Positions 1 through 6,675 of a DNA stretch of 14,380 nucleotides are shown here, piece after piece. Both the position numbers and the translations under genes were made by a program. This stretch comes from an uncultured Faecalibacterium sp. (GTDB lineage: Bacteria > Bacillota > Clostridia > Oscillospirales > Ruminococcaceae), in the NCBI GenBank assembly GCA_934526125.1, contig CAKSZU010000051.1:1-14380 (forward strand). Direction: 5' to 3'. The notes under the pieces were generated by a model. It was not told where the DNA came from. It made no database searches and saw only the letters and a list, made by a program, of their open reading frames with translations. Position 1 is the stretch's first letter; each line of letters starts with the position of its first letter.

Positions 1-510
1 TGTTACCTGAAATGTGGTCTGTGCAACCGCAAAAATGGGCTTTTGGGGGTCGGAAGGGCCTTTCCAGGCCTTCAGCTGGTCCAAATCGCTGAAGACAAAT
101 ACCTCTCCCCGGGTATGTCCCACGATGCCCTGCACCTCCGGGTGGGCGGCATCTCCGGCCACCAGAAGCACCGCGCCCTCGGCCTCGGCCTGCGCTGCGA
201 TGCGCTGGATCTTCTGTACGAAGGGACAGGTGGCATCATGGTAAGGGATGCTGCGGGCCGTCAGCTCATCGTAGATGCTGCGGGGCACGCCGTGGCTCCG
301 GATGATGACCTCGTACCCGGCAGGGATATCCTCCACGGTGTCTGCCACCAGGGCTCCCCGCTTTTCCATGTCGGCCACCGCCTGAGGGTTGTGGATCAGC
401 GGGCCCAGGGTCGCCACCTTGTGGCCCTCGTTCAGCAGGTTGTAGGTCAGCTCCACGGCGCGGTTCACGCCGAAGCAAAAGCCTGCCGTCTTTGCCAAGC
501 GGATCTCCAT
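1..510 (-). CDS. ispH: IspH (LytB), 4-hydroxy-3-methylbut-2-enyl diphosphate reductase, 3' part cut by window edge
   Basis: This is the N-terminal 170 residues of the [4Fe-4S] enzyme that makes IPP and DMAPP from HMBPP, the last step of the MEP isoprenoid pathway in the cytosol. Visible family motifs are AGFCFGV with cluster ligand Cys12, LGPLIHNPQ with His40, IRSHGVP with His73, DATCPFVQKI with Cys95, GDAAHPEVQG with His123 and Glu125, and AQTT near 163-166. These match the known substrate-binding and cluster residues almost number for number. The third cluster cysteine lies beyond the edge. Two ATGs are adjacent (513 and 510). The AGGAGG at 517-522 is 3 bases from the first and 6 from the second, so I chose 510. 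The start overlaps the plsC stop (TGATG), implying translational coupling. In many Clostridia ispH is fused to ribosomal protein S1. That cannot be judged here because the downstream part is missing. Confidence 0.95.
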   Translation of the reverse strand, partial: MEIRLAKTAGFCFGVNRAVELTYNLLNEGHKVATLGPLIHNPQAVADMEKRGALVADTVEDIPAGYEVIIRSHGVPRSIYDELTARSIPYHDATCPFVQKIQRIAAQAEAEGAVLLVAGDAAHPEVQGIVGHTRGEVFVFSDLDQLKAWKGPSDPQKPIFAVAQTTFQVT

Positions 511-1127
511 CATTTTCCTCCTAATCCTTCCCATGCATCCAGCAGGGCCTGCTTATTGGCCCGCAGGACTTTCATATCCCGGCGTCCTTCCATGGCAAAC
601 TGCGCCGCCGGCATCGGCTCGCCGTAGATGACCCGGACCCGGCAGAACAGACGCATCCGGCCGTCCGGGGTATCGTAGCAGATGCGCACCGGCACCACGT
701 CCACCCCGGCCTGCGCCGCGATGACGAACAGGCCGCTCTTGGGCTGCAGGAACTTGCCTTCCTTTTCCCGGGTCCCCTCCGGGAAGATCAGCAGGGTGCC
801 GCCGCTGCGGCACTCCTCCACCGTCCGGTCGATGACGTCCAGTTCCTCCTTGGTGCCCCGGACGCAGAGGGCTCCGGCGCAGCGGAAGAACCAGCTGAGG
901 AAGGCGTTGATCTCGAACAGTTCCTTTTTGGCGAACACCAGCATCCGCCTGCCCCAGAACCGGGTGATGACCACGAACACCGGATCAATGGCCGAGATGT
1001 GGTTGGGGGCAATGATGCACCCCTTTGTCTGCACCTTCTTCAGGTTTTCCCGGCCCACGGTCTGCACCCGGAAGCCCAGATGAAAGACCAGCCACGCAAA
1101 GGGCAATAAAATATAGTATAGAATCAT
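510..1127 (-). CDS. plsC: 1-acyl-sn-glycerol-3-phosphate acyltransferase (PlsC family)
   Basis: This 205-residue membrane-associated acyltransferase should convert lysophosphatidic acid to phosphatidic acid in phospholipid synthesis. The catalytic NHxxxxD block is NHISAID at 42-48 (His43, Asp48). FAKKELF (65-71) is the acceptor-binding region. The FPEGTR block is at 115-120, and VPVRI at 145-149 is the usual fourth block. A hydrophobic N-terminus (1-18) suggests membrane attachment. The length is normal for the small bacterial PlsC group. Its ATG overlaps the cmk stop by four bases (ATGA) and its own stop overlaps the ispH start, so it is the middle of a tightly coupled operon. Acyl donor (acyl-ACP or acyl-CoA) cannot be told from sequence. 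Confidence 0.93.
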   Translation of the reverse strand: MILYYILLPFAWLVFHLGFRVQTVGRENLKKVQTKGCIIAPNHISAIDPVFVVITRFWGRRMLVFAKKELFEINAFLSWFFRCAGALCVRGTKEELDVIDRTVEECRSGGTLLIFPEGTREKEGKFLQPKSGLFVIAAQAGVDVVPVRICYDTPDGRMRLFCRVRVIYGEPMPAAQFAMEGRRDMKVLRANKQALLDAWEGLGGK

Positions 1128-1798
1128 CCGGCTACCTTTACTTTTTCAGCAATGATCTGCTTCATGGCCTCCAGACTCTGGGCAAAGTCCAGCTCTGAAG
1201 TGTCCAACAGGACGGCATCCTCCGCCTGCTTCAGCGGGGCGGCGGCGCGGTGGGTGTCCTGATAGTCCCGCTTCTTCACATCCTCCAGCACCTCTTCATA
1301 GGGGGTGTCGATGCCCTTGGCCTGATACTCCTTCCAGCGGCGGGCGGCCCGGGCCTCCGGCGCTGCCGTGAGGAAGATCTTCACGGTGGCGTCCGGCAGC
1401 ACCACCGTACCGATGTCCCGGCCGTCCATCAGGACGTTCTGGGTCTTTGCCATGTTCCGCTGCAGGTCCAGCAGAAAAGCCCGGACCTCCGGGTTGGCAC
1501 CCACGGCCGAGGCGGCCATCCCGGCCTCCTCGGTGCGGATGGCCGTGCTGACATCCTCGCCGTTCAGATAGATATGCTGCTCGCCCTCCACAGAGTCCAG
1601 CCGCAGGCCGATCCGGGGCAGCAGGGCATTGACGGAGGCATTGTCCTTCGGGTCGCAGCCCTTACGCAGAGCATACAGCCCGATGGTCCGGTACATGGCT
1701 CCGGTGTCCACATAAATATAACCCAGATCCGCCGCCAGACGCCGCGCCAGCGTGGATTTGCCTGCCCCGGCAGGCCCGTCGATTGCAACTGAGATCAT
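1124..1798 (-). CDS. cmk: Cytidylate kinase
   Basis: This 224-residue enzyme phosphorylates CMP and dCMP with ATP, recycling pyrimidine nucleotides and the CMP released by lipid synthesis. The sequence shows the P-loop GPAGAGKST (8-16), YVDTGAMYR (29-37), the nucleotide-binding DGRDIGT (125-131) and the lid motif KRDYQDTHR (176-184), all typical of bacterial Cmk, at normal length. A TTG lies two codons upstream (1804), only 3 bases from the ribosome site. AGAGG at 1808-1812 lies 9 bases from the ATG at 1798, so I chose 1798. The stop overlaps the plsC start. The 35-base AT-rich gap to the upstream flavoprotein gene contains two overlapping TATAAT boxes on this strand and may hold an internal promoter. 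Confidence 0.95.
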   Translation of the reverse strand: MISVAIDGPAGAGKSTLARRLAADLGYIYVDTGAMYRTIGLYALRKGCDPKDNASVNALLPRIGLRLDSVEGEQHIYLNGEDVSTAIRTEEAGMAASAVGANPEVRAFLLDLQRNMAKTQNVLMDGRDIGTVVLPDATVKIFLTAAPEARAARRWKEYQAKGIDTPYEEVLEDVKKRDYQDTHRAAAPLKQAEDAVLLDTSELDFAQSLEAMKQIIAEKVKVAG

Positions 1799-1833
1799 GT
1801 ACAAGTTCCTCTCTTTATTATAAATTATAAATG

Positions 1834-3126
1834 TTATAAATTGTTGGCAAAGCTCTGGGCTGTGCAGAAGGCGATCTGCAGGTTGTAGCCGCCGGTATAG
1901 GCGTCCACGTCCAGCACTTCGCCTGCAAAGTAAAGCCCCTTTGCCTTTTTGCTCTCCATGGTTTTCGGGTCCACTTCCCGCACCGACACGCCGCCGGAGG
2001 TGATCACCGCATGGGCCAGATCGCCCCGGGCGTCGATGGAAATGTTCCAGTGCTTCATCAGCCGCACCAGCTCCCGCTTCTGCTCCCGGGTGATCTGGTT
2101 GGCCTTGGTGGCGGGGTCGATGCCCCAGCGGGCCACCATCACCGGCTGCATACTGGAGGGCAGCAGCTTGACCAGCGCCCCCTGAGCCGCATGGTTGGCC
2201 AGCAGGGCAAAGTCCCGGGTGATGCGGTCATAGAGCTGTTCCTCGCTGAGGGCGGGTTTCAGGTCGATCTCCGCATGGTAGGTGTGCTTCTTCATATCCC
2301 CCAGATGGCTGGAGGCGCTGAGGGTCAGCGGCCCGCTGATGCCGAAGTGGGTGAACAGCATCTCGCCCTGCTCCTCAAAGATGGGCTTGCGGTCCTCGAA
2401 CAGGGTCAGCGTGACATTTTTCAACGCAAGGCCCATCATCTTTTTGCAGTCCGGGTCATGACTGACCAGGCTCACCAGACTGGGCACCGGCTCCACAAGG
2501 GAGTGCCCCGCCTGCCGGGCCAGCTTGTAGCCGTCGCCGGTGGAGCCGGTCACCGGATAGCTGACGCCGCCGGTGGCCACCAGTACGGCATCGGCCCGGT
2601 ACTCCCGGCCGGAAGTTCCCGCCACGCCCACGCACCGCAGGGCGGGGCCAGCTTTTTTCTTTTTGGGGTGCCGCGGGTTCTCCGGGGCGGCCGGGGCAGT
2701 TTCCGGTTCCGGGGGCAGCTCTTCCAGAAGCAGCTTCTTTGCCCCGTCATAGACGATCTCCGCATCCCCGGCATACCGCAGAAGGGCCTGCCGGATCTCT
2801 TCGGCCTTGTCCGACACCGGGAACACCCGGCGGCCCCGCTCCACTTTCAGCTCCACCCCAAGGCTTTCAAAAAGCTCCATGGTCTTTGCCGGCGGGAACG
2901 CCCCCAGCGAAGAGAAAAGGAACCGGGGATTGGTGCGGACATGGCGCAGGAACTCCTCCGCGCTGCAGTCGTTGGTCACATTGCAGCGGCCCTTTCCGGT
3001 GACAAGGATCTTCTGACCGGGCTTGTCGGTATGTTCCAGCACCGTCACCCGGTGTCCCAGCCGTGCGGCGGCACCCGCCGCCATCAGCCCTGCCGCACCG
3101 GCCCCCACGATCAACACCTTTGCCAT
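1834..3126 (-). CDS. NAD(P)/FAD-dependent oxidoreductase, HI0933/YhiN/BaiN family
   Basis: This 430-residue flavoprotein has the FAD-binding dinucleotide fold VLIVGAGAAGLMA at the N-terminus (GxGxxG at residues 8-13), the family block GQKILVTGKGRCNVTN (37-52), VATGG (183-187) and the C-terminal GEVLDVDAYTGGYNLQ. This is the HI0933 family. One member, BaiN, has been linked to bile-acid 7-dehydroxylation, but the physiological substrate of most members is unknown, so I give no symbol. Residues about 138-160 form a Pro/Glu/Lys-rich low-complexity insert ending in KKKK. The start is the ATG with AGGAGGG 6 bases upstream (3133-3139). A GTG at 3150 would place that ribosome site inside the gene. 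It heads the operon with cmk, plsC and ispH, an arrangement common in Clostridia. It has a strong promoter at 3174-3202. Confidence 0.9.
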   Translation of the reverse strand: MAKVLIVGAGAAGLMAAGAAARLGHRVTVLEHTDKPGQKILVTGKGRCNVTNDCSAEEFLRHVRTNPRFLFSSLGAFPPAKTMELFESLGVELKVERGRRVFPVSDKAEEIRQALLRYAGDAEIVYDGAKKLLLEELPPEPETAPAAPENPRHPKKKKAGPALRCVGVAGTSGREYRADAVLVATGGVSYPVTGSTGDGYKLARQAGHSLVEPVPSLVSLVSHDPDCKKMMGLALKNVTLTLFEDRKPIFEEQGEMLFTHFGISGPLTLSASSHLGDMKKHTYHAEIDLKPALSEEQLYDRITRDFALLANHAAQGALVKLLPSSMQPVMVARWGIDPATKANQITREQKRELVRLMKHWNISIDARGDLAHAVITSGGVSVREVDPKTMESKKAKGLYFAGEVLDVDAYTGGYNLQIAFCTAQSFANNL

Positions 3127-3173
3127 TCTGGTCCCTCCTGCAATTGACACTCCGTCGAAATTTGTTCTAGCTT

Positions 3174-3202
3174 ATCATACCAGAATCGGCCTGCAATTGC
3201 AA
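3174..3202 (-). promoter_or_regulatory. Strong sigma-A-type promoter for the flavoprotein-cmk-plsC-ispH operon
   Basis: On the minus strand TTGCAA (3202-3197), a 17-base spacer and TATGAT (3179-3174) preceded by TGG form a -35/extended -10 promoter. Transcription should start near 3167, giving a leader of about 40 bases before the ATG at 3126. No other promoter-like site of this quality is seen upstream of the four genes. Confidence 0.75.
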
Positions 3203-3217
3203 TGCTGCGGGACGCAG

Positions 3218-3248
3218 AAAAGCGGCAGATGCTCTGCGCATCCGCCGC
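3218..3248 (-). terminator. Rho-independent terminator after the M23 peptidase gene
   Basis: The arms GCGGC-A-GATGC and GCATC-C-GCCGC (3222-3232 and 3238-3248) form a 10-bp stem with one mismatch and a 5-base loop. On the minus strand TTTT (3221-3218) follows it. It lies just after the peptidase stop codon and 15 bases before the next promoter, so it insulates the downstream operon. Confidence 0.8.
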
Positions 3249-3254
3249 CTGTTC

Positions 3255-4043
3255 TCACTGCATCATTTTTGCCGGGTCGAGATAGCGGTCGCCCTCTTTT
3301 ACTTCCAGATGGATATGGCTTTCCTCGGCGCATTCACAGCTGACACTGCCCGCCCGGCCCAGGGTCTGCCCGGCGGAGACGCTCTCCCCCTCCTTCACGG
3401 CAGAGGATGCCACGCCGCAGAGCCGCCAGACCCGGCCCGCGCTGTCCCGGATGGCCACGGTGGGGCCCCAGCTTCCGTCCGTCCCGGCCAGCACCACCGT
3501 GCCTGCCGCAGGGCTCACCACGGGGGCGTCCTTTTCGCAGGCATAATCGATGCCGTTGTGGGTGCGCCAGTCGCCCAGCGTTTTGTTGTAGACCAGCTCA
3601 TCGCCGCTGTAACCGTTCAAGACCCTGCCAGACACCGGCTGCGTGGAAGCAGGCGCGGCCGAACTGCTGGCAGGCGAGGATCCGCTTTGCAGCGCAGAGG
3701 GTTCGCGCACCGAGCCAGAGCCAGCCTGCGCAGCAGAGGAGGAAGAAGACGCCTTCGGCGGTGCAGAGGAAGCGGGCTTGGGCACATTTTCCATGCTGTT
3801 TGCGGCGGGCTCGGTCTGCTGCTGCCATTCGGTCTCATCCTCCTGCGGCGTGGTGGTCAGGCCCTCGTCGATGCCGGGGGCGGTGGATGTGCTGTCGGGG
3901 GCCTTCAGGCCCGAAAGATCCCGGCTCAGCTCGTCCCGGACGGTGCGCACCGCCCAGATCCCGGCCGCAGCCGCGGCGGTCAGACAGGCCAGCAGCACCA
4001 GCGCAAAGCCCTTGTCCCGCAAAAATTTCCTGATCTGTTCCAT
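3255..4043 (-). CDS. Membrane-anchored M23 (LytM) family peptidase, SpoIIQ-like
   Basis: This 262-residue protein has a short basic N-terminus, one membrane segment (about 12-32), a long Ser/Ala/Pro/Thr-rich linker (about 45-140) and a C-terminal LytM domain outside the membrane. The zinc-binding motifs are intact: THNGIDYA gives His162 and Asp166, and SHIHLEV gives His243 and His245. It could therefore cleave peptidoglycan stem or cross-bridge peptides. The layout and the GDWRTHNGIDY block resemble clostridial SpoIIQ, the forespore partner of SpoIIIAH. Assignment to sporulation is inference only, and a general cell-wall or division role is equally possible. GGAG sits 9 bases before the ATG. 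It is a single-gene unit: a terminator lies after its stop and another separates it from the upstream BI-1 gene. No convincing promoter was recognised in the 150-base gap upstream. Confidence 0.88.
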   Translation of the reverse strand: MEQIRKFLRDKGFALVLLACLTAAAAAGIWAVRTVRDELSRDLSGLKAPDSTSTAPGIDEGLTTTPQEDETEWQQQTEPAANSMENVPKPASSAPPKASSSSSAAQAGSGSVREPSALQSGSSPASSSAAPASTQPVSGRVLNGYSGDELVYNKTLGDWRTHNGIDYACEKDAPVVSPAAGTVVLAGTDGSWGPTVAIRDSAGRVWRLCGVASSAVKEGESVSAGQTLGRAGSVSCECAEESHIHLEVKEGDRYLDPAKMMQ

Positions 4044-4121
4044 GGTTCGTTACTCCAATCCGTCATGGTGTACATTTTTCTGATTGCAGTATGCGACCGC
4101 GGGGCGGGGTTTATTCATGCA

Positions 4122-4167
4122 CAAAAAGAAAACGCCTGCCGTCCCCCGGGAAGAGAGACGGCAGGCG
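4122..4167 (-). terminator. Strong Rho-independent terminator after the BI-1 gene
   Basis: A perfect 11-bp stem is formed by CGCCTGCCGTC (4133-4143) and GACGGCAGGCG (4157-4167), with a 13-base loop. On the minus strand it is followed by a T-rich run TTTTCTTTTT (4132-4122 region). It lies 26 bases past the BI-1 stop codon. The plus-strand side lacks a T run, so it works one way. Confidence 0.92.
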
Positions 4168-4193
4168 AAACAGTATGAGGCACTCAGGAAAGA

Positions 4194-4895
4194 TCAGTTG
4201 CGGCGGCGGTTATTGCCCATCAGGCGGACCACATACAGGAAGATGTTGATGAAGTCCAGATACAGGGTCAGCGCACCGTAGATGGAAGCCTTCTCGGCCA
4301 TTTCGGAATCAGCGGCATAGTAGCTGTACATCTGCTGGAGCTTCTGGGTATCATAGGCCGTCAGCAGCATAAACATCACCAGACCGATGCCGCAGTACAG
4401 CACCGAGCTGCCGAAACCGAAGCCGAACAGCATCCCCGCAAAACCGGTGATGAGCATTGCGACCAGCGCCATCATCAGGCGGGGGCCCCAGCCGGTCAGG
4501 TCCTTATGAGTCGTGGTGCCGTAGACCGCCATCAGCCCGAAGTAGAGCGAGGTGGCCAGCAGCGCCAGCACCAGGGTGCCCGCCGAGAACGCGACAAAAT
4601 AATAGCTCAGGACCATACCGTTGAGCAGTGCGTAACCGAAGAACGTTGCCCTTGCCGCTTCCACCGACATGTTCTGCACCCGGGAACTCAGCACGATCAC
4701 CAGTGCCAGCTCGGCAATGGTCAGGACAAGGTAAAGCGAATCGACCAGATAGAGCAGCGAAGTCGTTGCCGTGACATAGGCCATGGCAAAAGTGATCAGC
4801 AAACCGCAGGCCATCCAGCGGTAGGTGCGGGTCATATAATCCGAGGCGCTCATGGTGCGCTCGCCGTAACCGCGGTCATAATTGTTATAATCCAT
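4194..4895 (-). CDS. Bax inhibitor-1 (BI-1/YccA/TMBIM) family membrane protein
   Basis: This 233-residue integral membrane protein has about seven hydrophobic segments between residues 27 and 225 and a short Tyr/Asp/Arg-rich N-terminus. The C-terminal part carries the family hallmarks YDTQKLQQMY (Asp182) and LYLDFINIFLYVVRL (Asp214). They correspond to the aspartate pair that gates the pH-sensitive calcium leak in Bacillus YetJ. Bacterial homologues are proposed calcium or proton leak channels, and YccA of E. coli binds the FtsH protease. The exact role here is unknown. The start is supported by GGAGG (4905-4909) 9 bases upstream. It is divergent from hemW across 113 bases and ends at its own terminator, so it is monocistronic. 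Confidence 0.93.
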   Translation of the reverse strand: MDYNNYDRGYGERTMSASDYMTRTYRWMACGLLITFAMAYVTATTSLLYLVDSLYLVLTIAELALVIVLSSRVQNMSVEAARATFFGYALLNGMVLSYYFVAFSAGTLVLALLATSLYFGLMAVYGTTTHKDLTGWGPRLMMALVAMLITGFAGMLFGFGFGSSVLYCGIGLVMFMLLTAYDTQKLQQMYSYYAADSEMAEKASIYGALTLYLDFINIFLYVVRLMGNNRRRN

Positions 4896-4919
4896 TGTGG
4901 AACTCCTCCAGTCTTTTTG

Positions 4920-4947
4920 CCGGAGCGCGGCCTGTGCCTTGCTCCGG
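4920..4947. promoter_or_regulatory. Inverted repeat overlapping the hemW -35 region (possible operator)
   Basis: CCGGAGC (4920-4926) and GCTCCGG (4941-4947) form a 7-bp inverted repeat with a 14-base centre, between the BI-1 ribosome site and the hemW -10. The right arm covers most of the proposed hemW -35. It may be an operator or a structure in the BI-1 leader. The evidence is the symmetry alone. Confidence 0.35.
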
Positions 4948-4967
4948 TTTCCGTTTTATAGTATACT
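4939..4967 (+). promoter_or_regulatory. Probable hemW promoter
   Basis: TTGCTC (4939-4944), a 17-base spacer and TATACT (4962-4967) make a reasonable promoter about 40 bases before the hemW ATG. The -10 lies in the self-complementary AGTATACT (4960-4967), so a -10 is also present for the divergent BI-1 gene, though no good -35 is visible on that strand. Confidence 0.55.
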
Positions 4968-5008
4968 GCATAGAAATGAACGTTTCATGAAAAAGGCTGT
5001 GATATTCT

Positions 5009-6091
5009 ATGTCCCTCGGACTTTATCTCCATATCCCCTACTGTTTTTCCAAATGCCGGTACTGCGACTTCTACTCGGCCCCCGGCCAGCGGGGCGTCCC
5101 GGCAGAATATCCCGATGCCCTGCTGCGGGAGCTTGCCCGCTTTGCCCCGGAGGCCCCCCTGCACCCGGACACGGTCTATTTCGGCGGCGGGACCCCCAGC
5201 CTGCTGGACCCCGCCGACGCTGCCCGTCTCATCCGGGCCGCCGACCCGCTGCCCGGGGCCGAGATCACGCTGGAGGCAAACCCCGAGACCGTCACGGAGG
5301 AAACGCTCCGGGGCTTCCGGGCCGCCGGAATCAACCGGATCTCCTTCGGGGTGCAGTCGGCCCGGGACAGCCAGCTGAAAACACTGGGACGTCCCCACAC
5401 TGCAAAACAGGCCCGGGCCGCTTTCCGGGCGGCGCAGCAGGCCGGGTTCACCAACATCAGCGGGGACATCATGCTGGCCCTGCCCCATTACACCCAGGCC
5501 GAATTCGATGAAACGCTGGAACTCATCGAGGAGGGCGGTGCCACCCACATCTCCGCCTACCTGCTGAAGATCGAGCCGGACTCCGCCTTCGGCCGGAACC
5601 CGCCGGAAGGGCTGCCCACCTCCGACGAGGCGGCGGACTTCTATTTATATGCCGTGGAGCAGCTGGAACACCACGGCTACCGCCAGTACGAGATCTCCAA
5701 CTTCGCAAAACCGGGTTATGAGGGGCGGCACAACCTCATTTACTGGGACTGCGGCGATTATCTGGGCCTGGGCCCGGCGGCCCACTCCTGCATGGGCGGC
5801 AAACGCTTTTACTACCCCGCCGATACCGACGCCTTCCTGAACGACAAAGCAGCCCCCGTCATGGACGGAGGCTGCGGTGCCGAAGATTATCTGATCCTGC
5901 AGCTGCGGCTCCGGAAGGGGCTGGACCTCGCCCGGTACAAAGCACTCTACGGCAAGGAGTTTTCCACCGCACAGCTTTCCTTTGTGCAAAACTGTGTCCG
6001 GAGCGGCTACGCTGCCTTTGATGGCAAGACTCTCGCCCTGACCCCCGCCGGACTCATCGTCCAGAACAGCATTCTTGCAGAGCTGCTGTAA
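5009..6091 (+). CDS. hemW: HemW-type radical SAM protein (heme chaperone; oxygen-independent coproporphyrinogen oxidase-like)
   Basis: This 360-residue radical SAM protein has the [4Fe-4S]/SAM motif CFSKCRYCDFYS (Cys12, Cys16, Cys19). HemW has CxxxCxxC, whereas true coproporphyrinogen oxidase HemN has a fourth nearby cysteine that is missing here. Other family blocks are YFGGGTPSLL (57-66), EANPET (89-94), RISFGVQS (110-117) and YEISNFAKPGYEGRHNLIYW (227-246). The last contains the HNxxYW motif that has been tied to heme binding in Lactococcus HemW. The likely role is inserting heme into respiratory proteins, or a related cofactor task in an organism with little heme. The ribosome site is weak (AAGG at 4993-4996, 12 bases before ATG), but the start fits the family N-terminus exactly. 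It is convergent with the ABC ATPase gene, with only 5 bases between stops and no terminator seen. Confidence 0.92.
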   Translation: MSLGLYLHIPYCFSKCRYCDFYSAPGQRGVPAEYPDALLRELARFAPEAPLHPDTVYFGGGTPSLLDPADAARLIRAADPLPGAEITLEANPETVTEETLRGFRAAGINRISFGVQSARDSQLKTLGRPHTAKQARAAFRAAQQAGFTNISGDIMLALPHYTQAEFDETLELIEEGGATHISAYLLKIEPDSAFGRNPPEGLPTSDEAADFYLYAVEQLEHHGYRQYEISNFAKPGYEGRHNLIYWDCGDYLGLGPAAHSCMGGKRFYYPADTDAFLNDKAAPVMDGGCGAEDYLILQLRLRKGLDLARYKALYGKEFSTAQLSFVQNCVRSGYAAFDGKTLALTPAGLIVQNSILAELL

Positions 6092-6096
6092 CACCG

Positions 6097-6675
6097 TCAC
6101 CCCAGAGAGATCACCCTCCACCCCAGTTCCCGGATGGCTTCCCGGTCATGGGTGGCAAGCAGAACGGCACGGCTGCCGCTGCGCTCCTTCAGGAGTGCAG
6201 CGGCTTTTCTCATGGTGTCGGGGTCCATCCCGGTGAAGGGCTCATCCAGCAGCAGGGTGTCGCATTCCGCCCAGAGGGCCCGCAGAAGGGCCGCCCGGCG
6301 CTTCTGCCCGCCGGAAAGCTTCCGGGCCGGGAGCGAAAGCGCCTCCGAGTCATATCCAAGCTGTTGAAAGTCCAGCACGATTTTCTCTCTGTAATCTGTT
6401 TTTTCCGCCGGGAGTACCAATTCCACGTTCTGGACTGCCGTCAGCTGCGGGCAGAGCCGGTCCTCCTGAAAGACGGCTCCCACCCGGCCGACGCCCTGCA
6501 CCGTGCCGTCGGTGGGTGGTTCCAGCCCCATGAGGATGCGGAGCAGGGTCGTCTTGCCCCAGCCGCTGGGTGCCCAGAGGACCGCAGGCTCCGTGAGGGT
6601 CAGATCAAGGTTTTCGAAGAGCATTTTTTCTCCGAAGCGTTTTGTCAGGTGCGAAATTTCCAGTCTGTCAATCAT
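6097..6675 (-). CDS. ABC transporter ATP-binding protein, NitT/TauT-like (short)
   Basis: This 192-residue ATPase subunit energises the importer encoded with it. Seen in order: Walker A APSGWGKT (35-42), Q-loop VFQED (Gln70), signature LSGGQKRR (120-127), Walker B LLLDEP (141-146) and switch His176 in ATHD. The set is complete. The protein is about 50 residues shorter than the usual SsuB/TauB/NrtD type and stops right after the last strand, so it lacks the C-terminal extension. Walker A has Trp where Cys or Ser is common. The ATG at 6675 overlaps the end of the permease gene by 8 bases, and the family N-terminus (IDRLEISHLTKRF) begins there. An in-frame ATG at 6702 lies upstream of the ribosome site AGGAGG-like stretch (6688-6692), so I rejected it. 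The spacing of 12 is long. Confidence 0.9.
   Translation of the reverse strand: MIDRLEISHLTKRFGEKMLFENLDLTLTEPAVLWAPSGWGKTTLLRILMGLEPPTDGTVQGVGRVGAVFQEDRLCPQLTAVQNVELVLPAEKTDYREKIVLDFQQLGYDSEALSLPARKLSGGQKRRAALLRALWAECDTLLLDEPFTGMDPDTMRKAAALLKERSGSRAVLLATHDREAIRELGWRVISLG

Noticed and set aside
2011..3147. A 378-codon plus-strand frame opposite the flavoprotein gene
   Set aside because: It is the antisense shadow of a gene with clear FAD motifs and has mirrored low-complexity composition.
3127..3150. GTG start at 3150 for the flavoprotein
   Set aside because: The AGGAGGG ribosome site would lie inside the coding region. The ATG at 3126 is correctly spaced and gives the typical KVLIVGAGAAG start.
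4101..4121. Promoter for the M23 peptidase in the gap 4044-4121
   Set aside because: Only weak boxes such as CATACT with no matching -35 were found, so no promoter is annotated.
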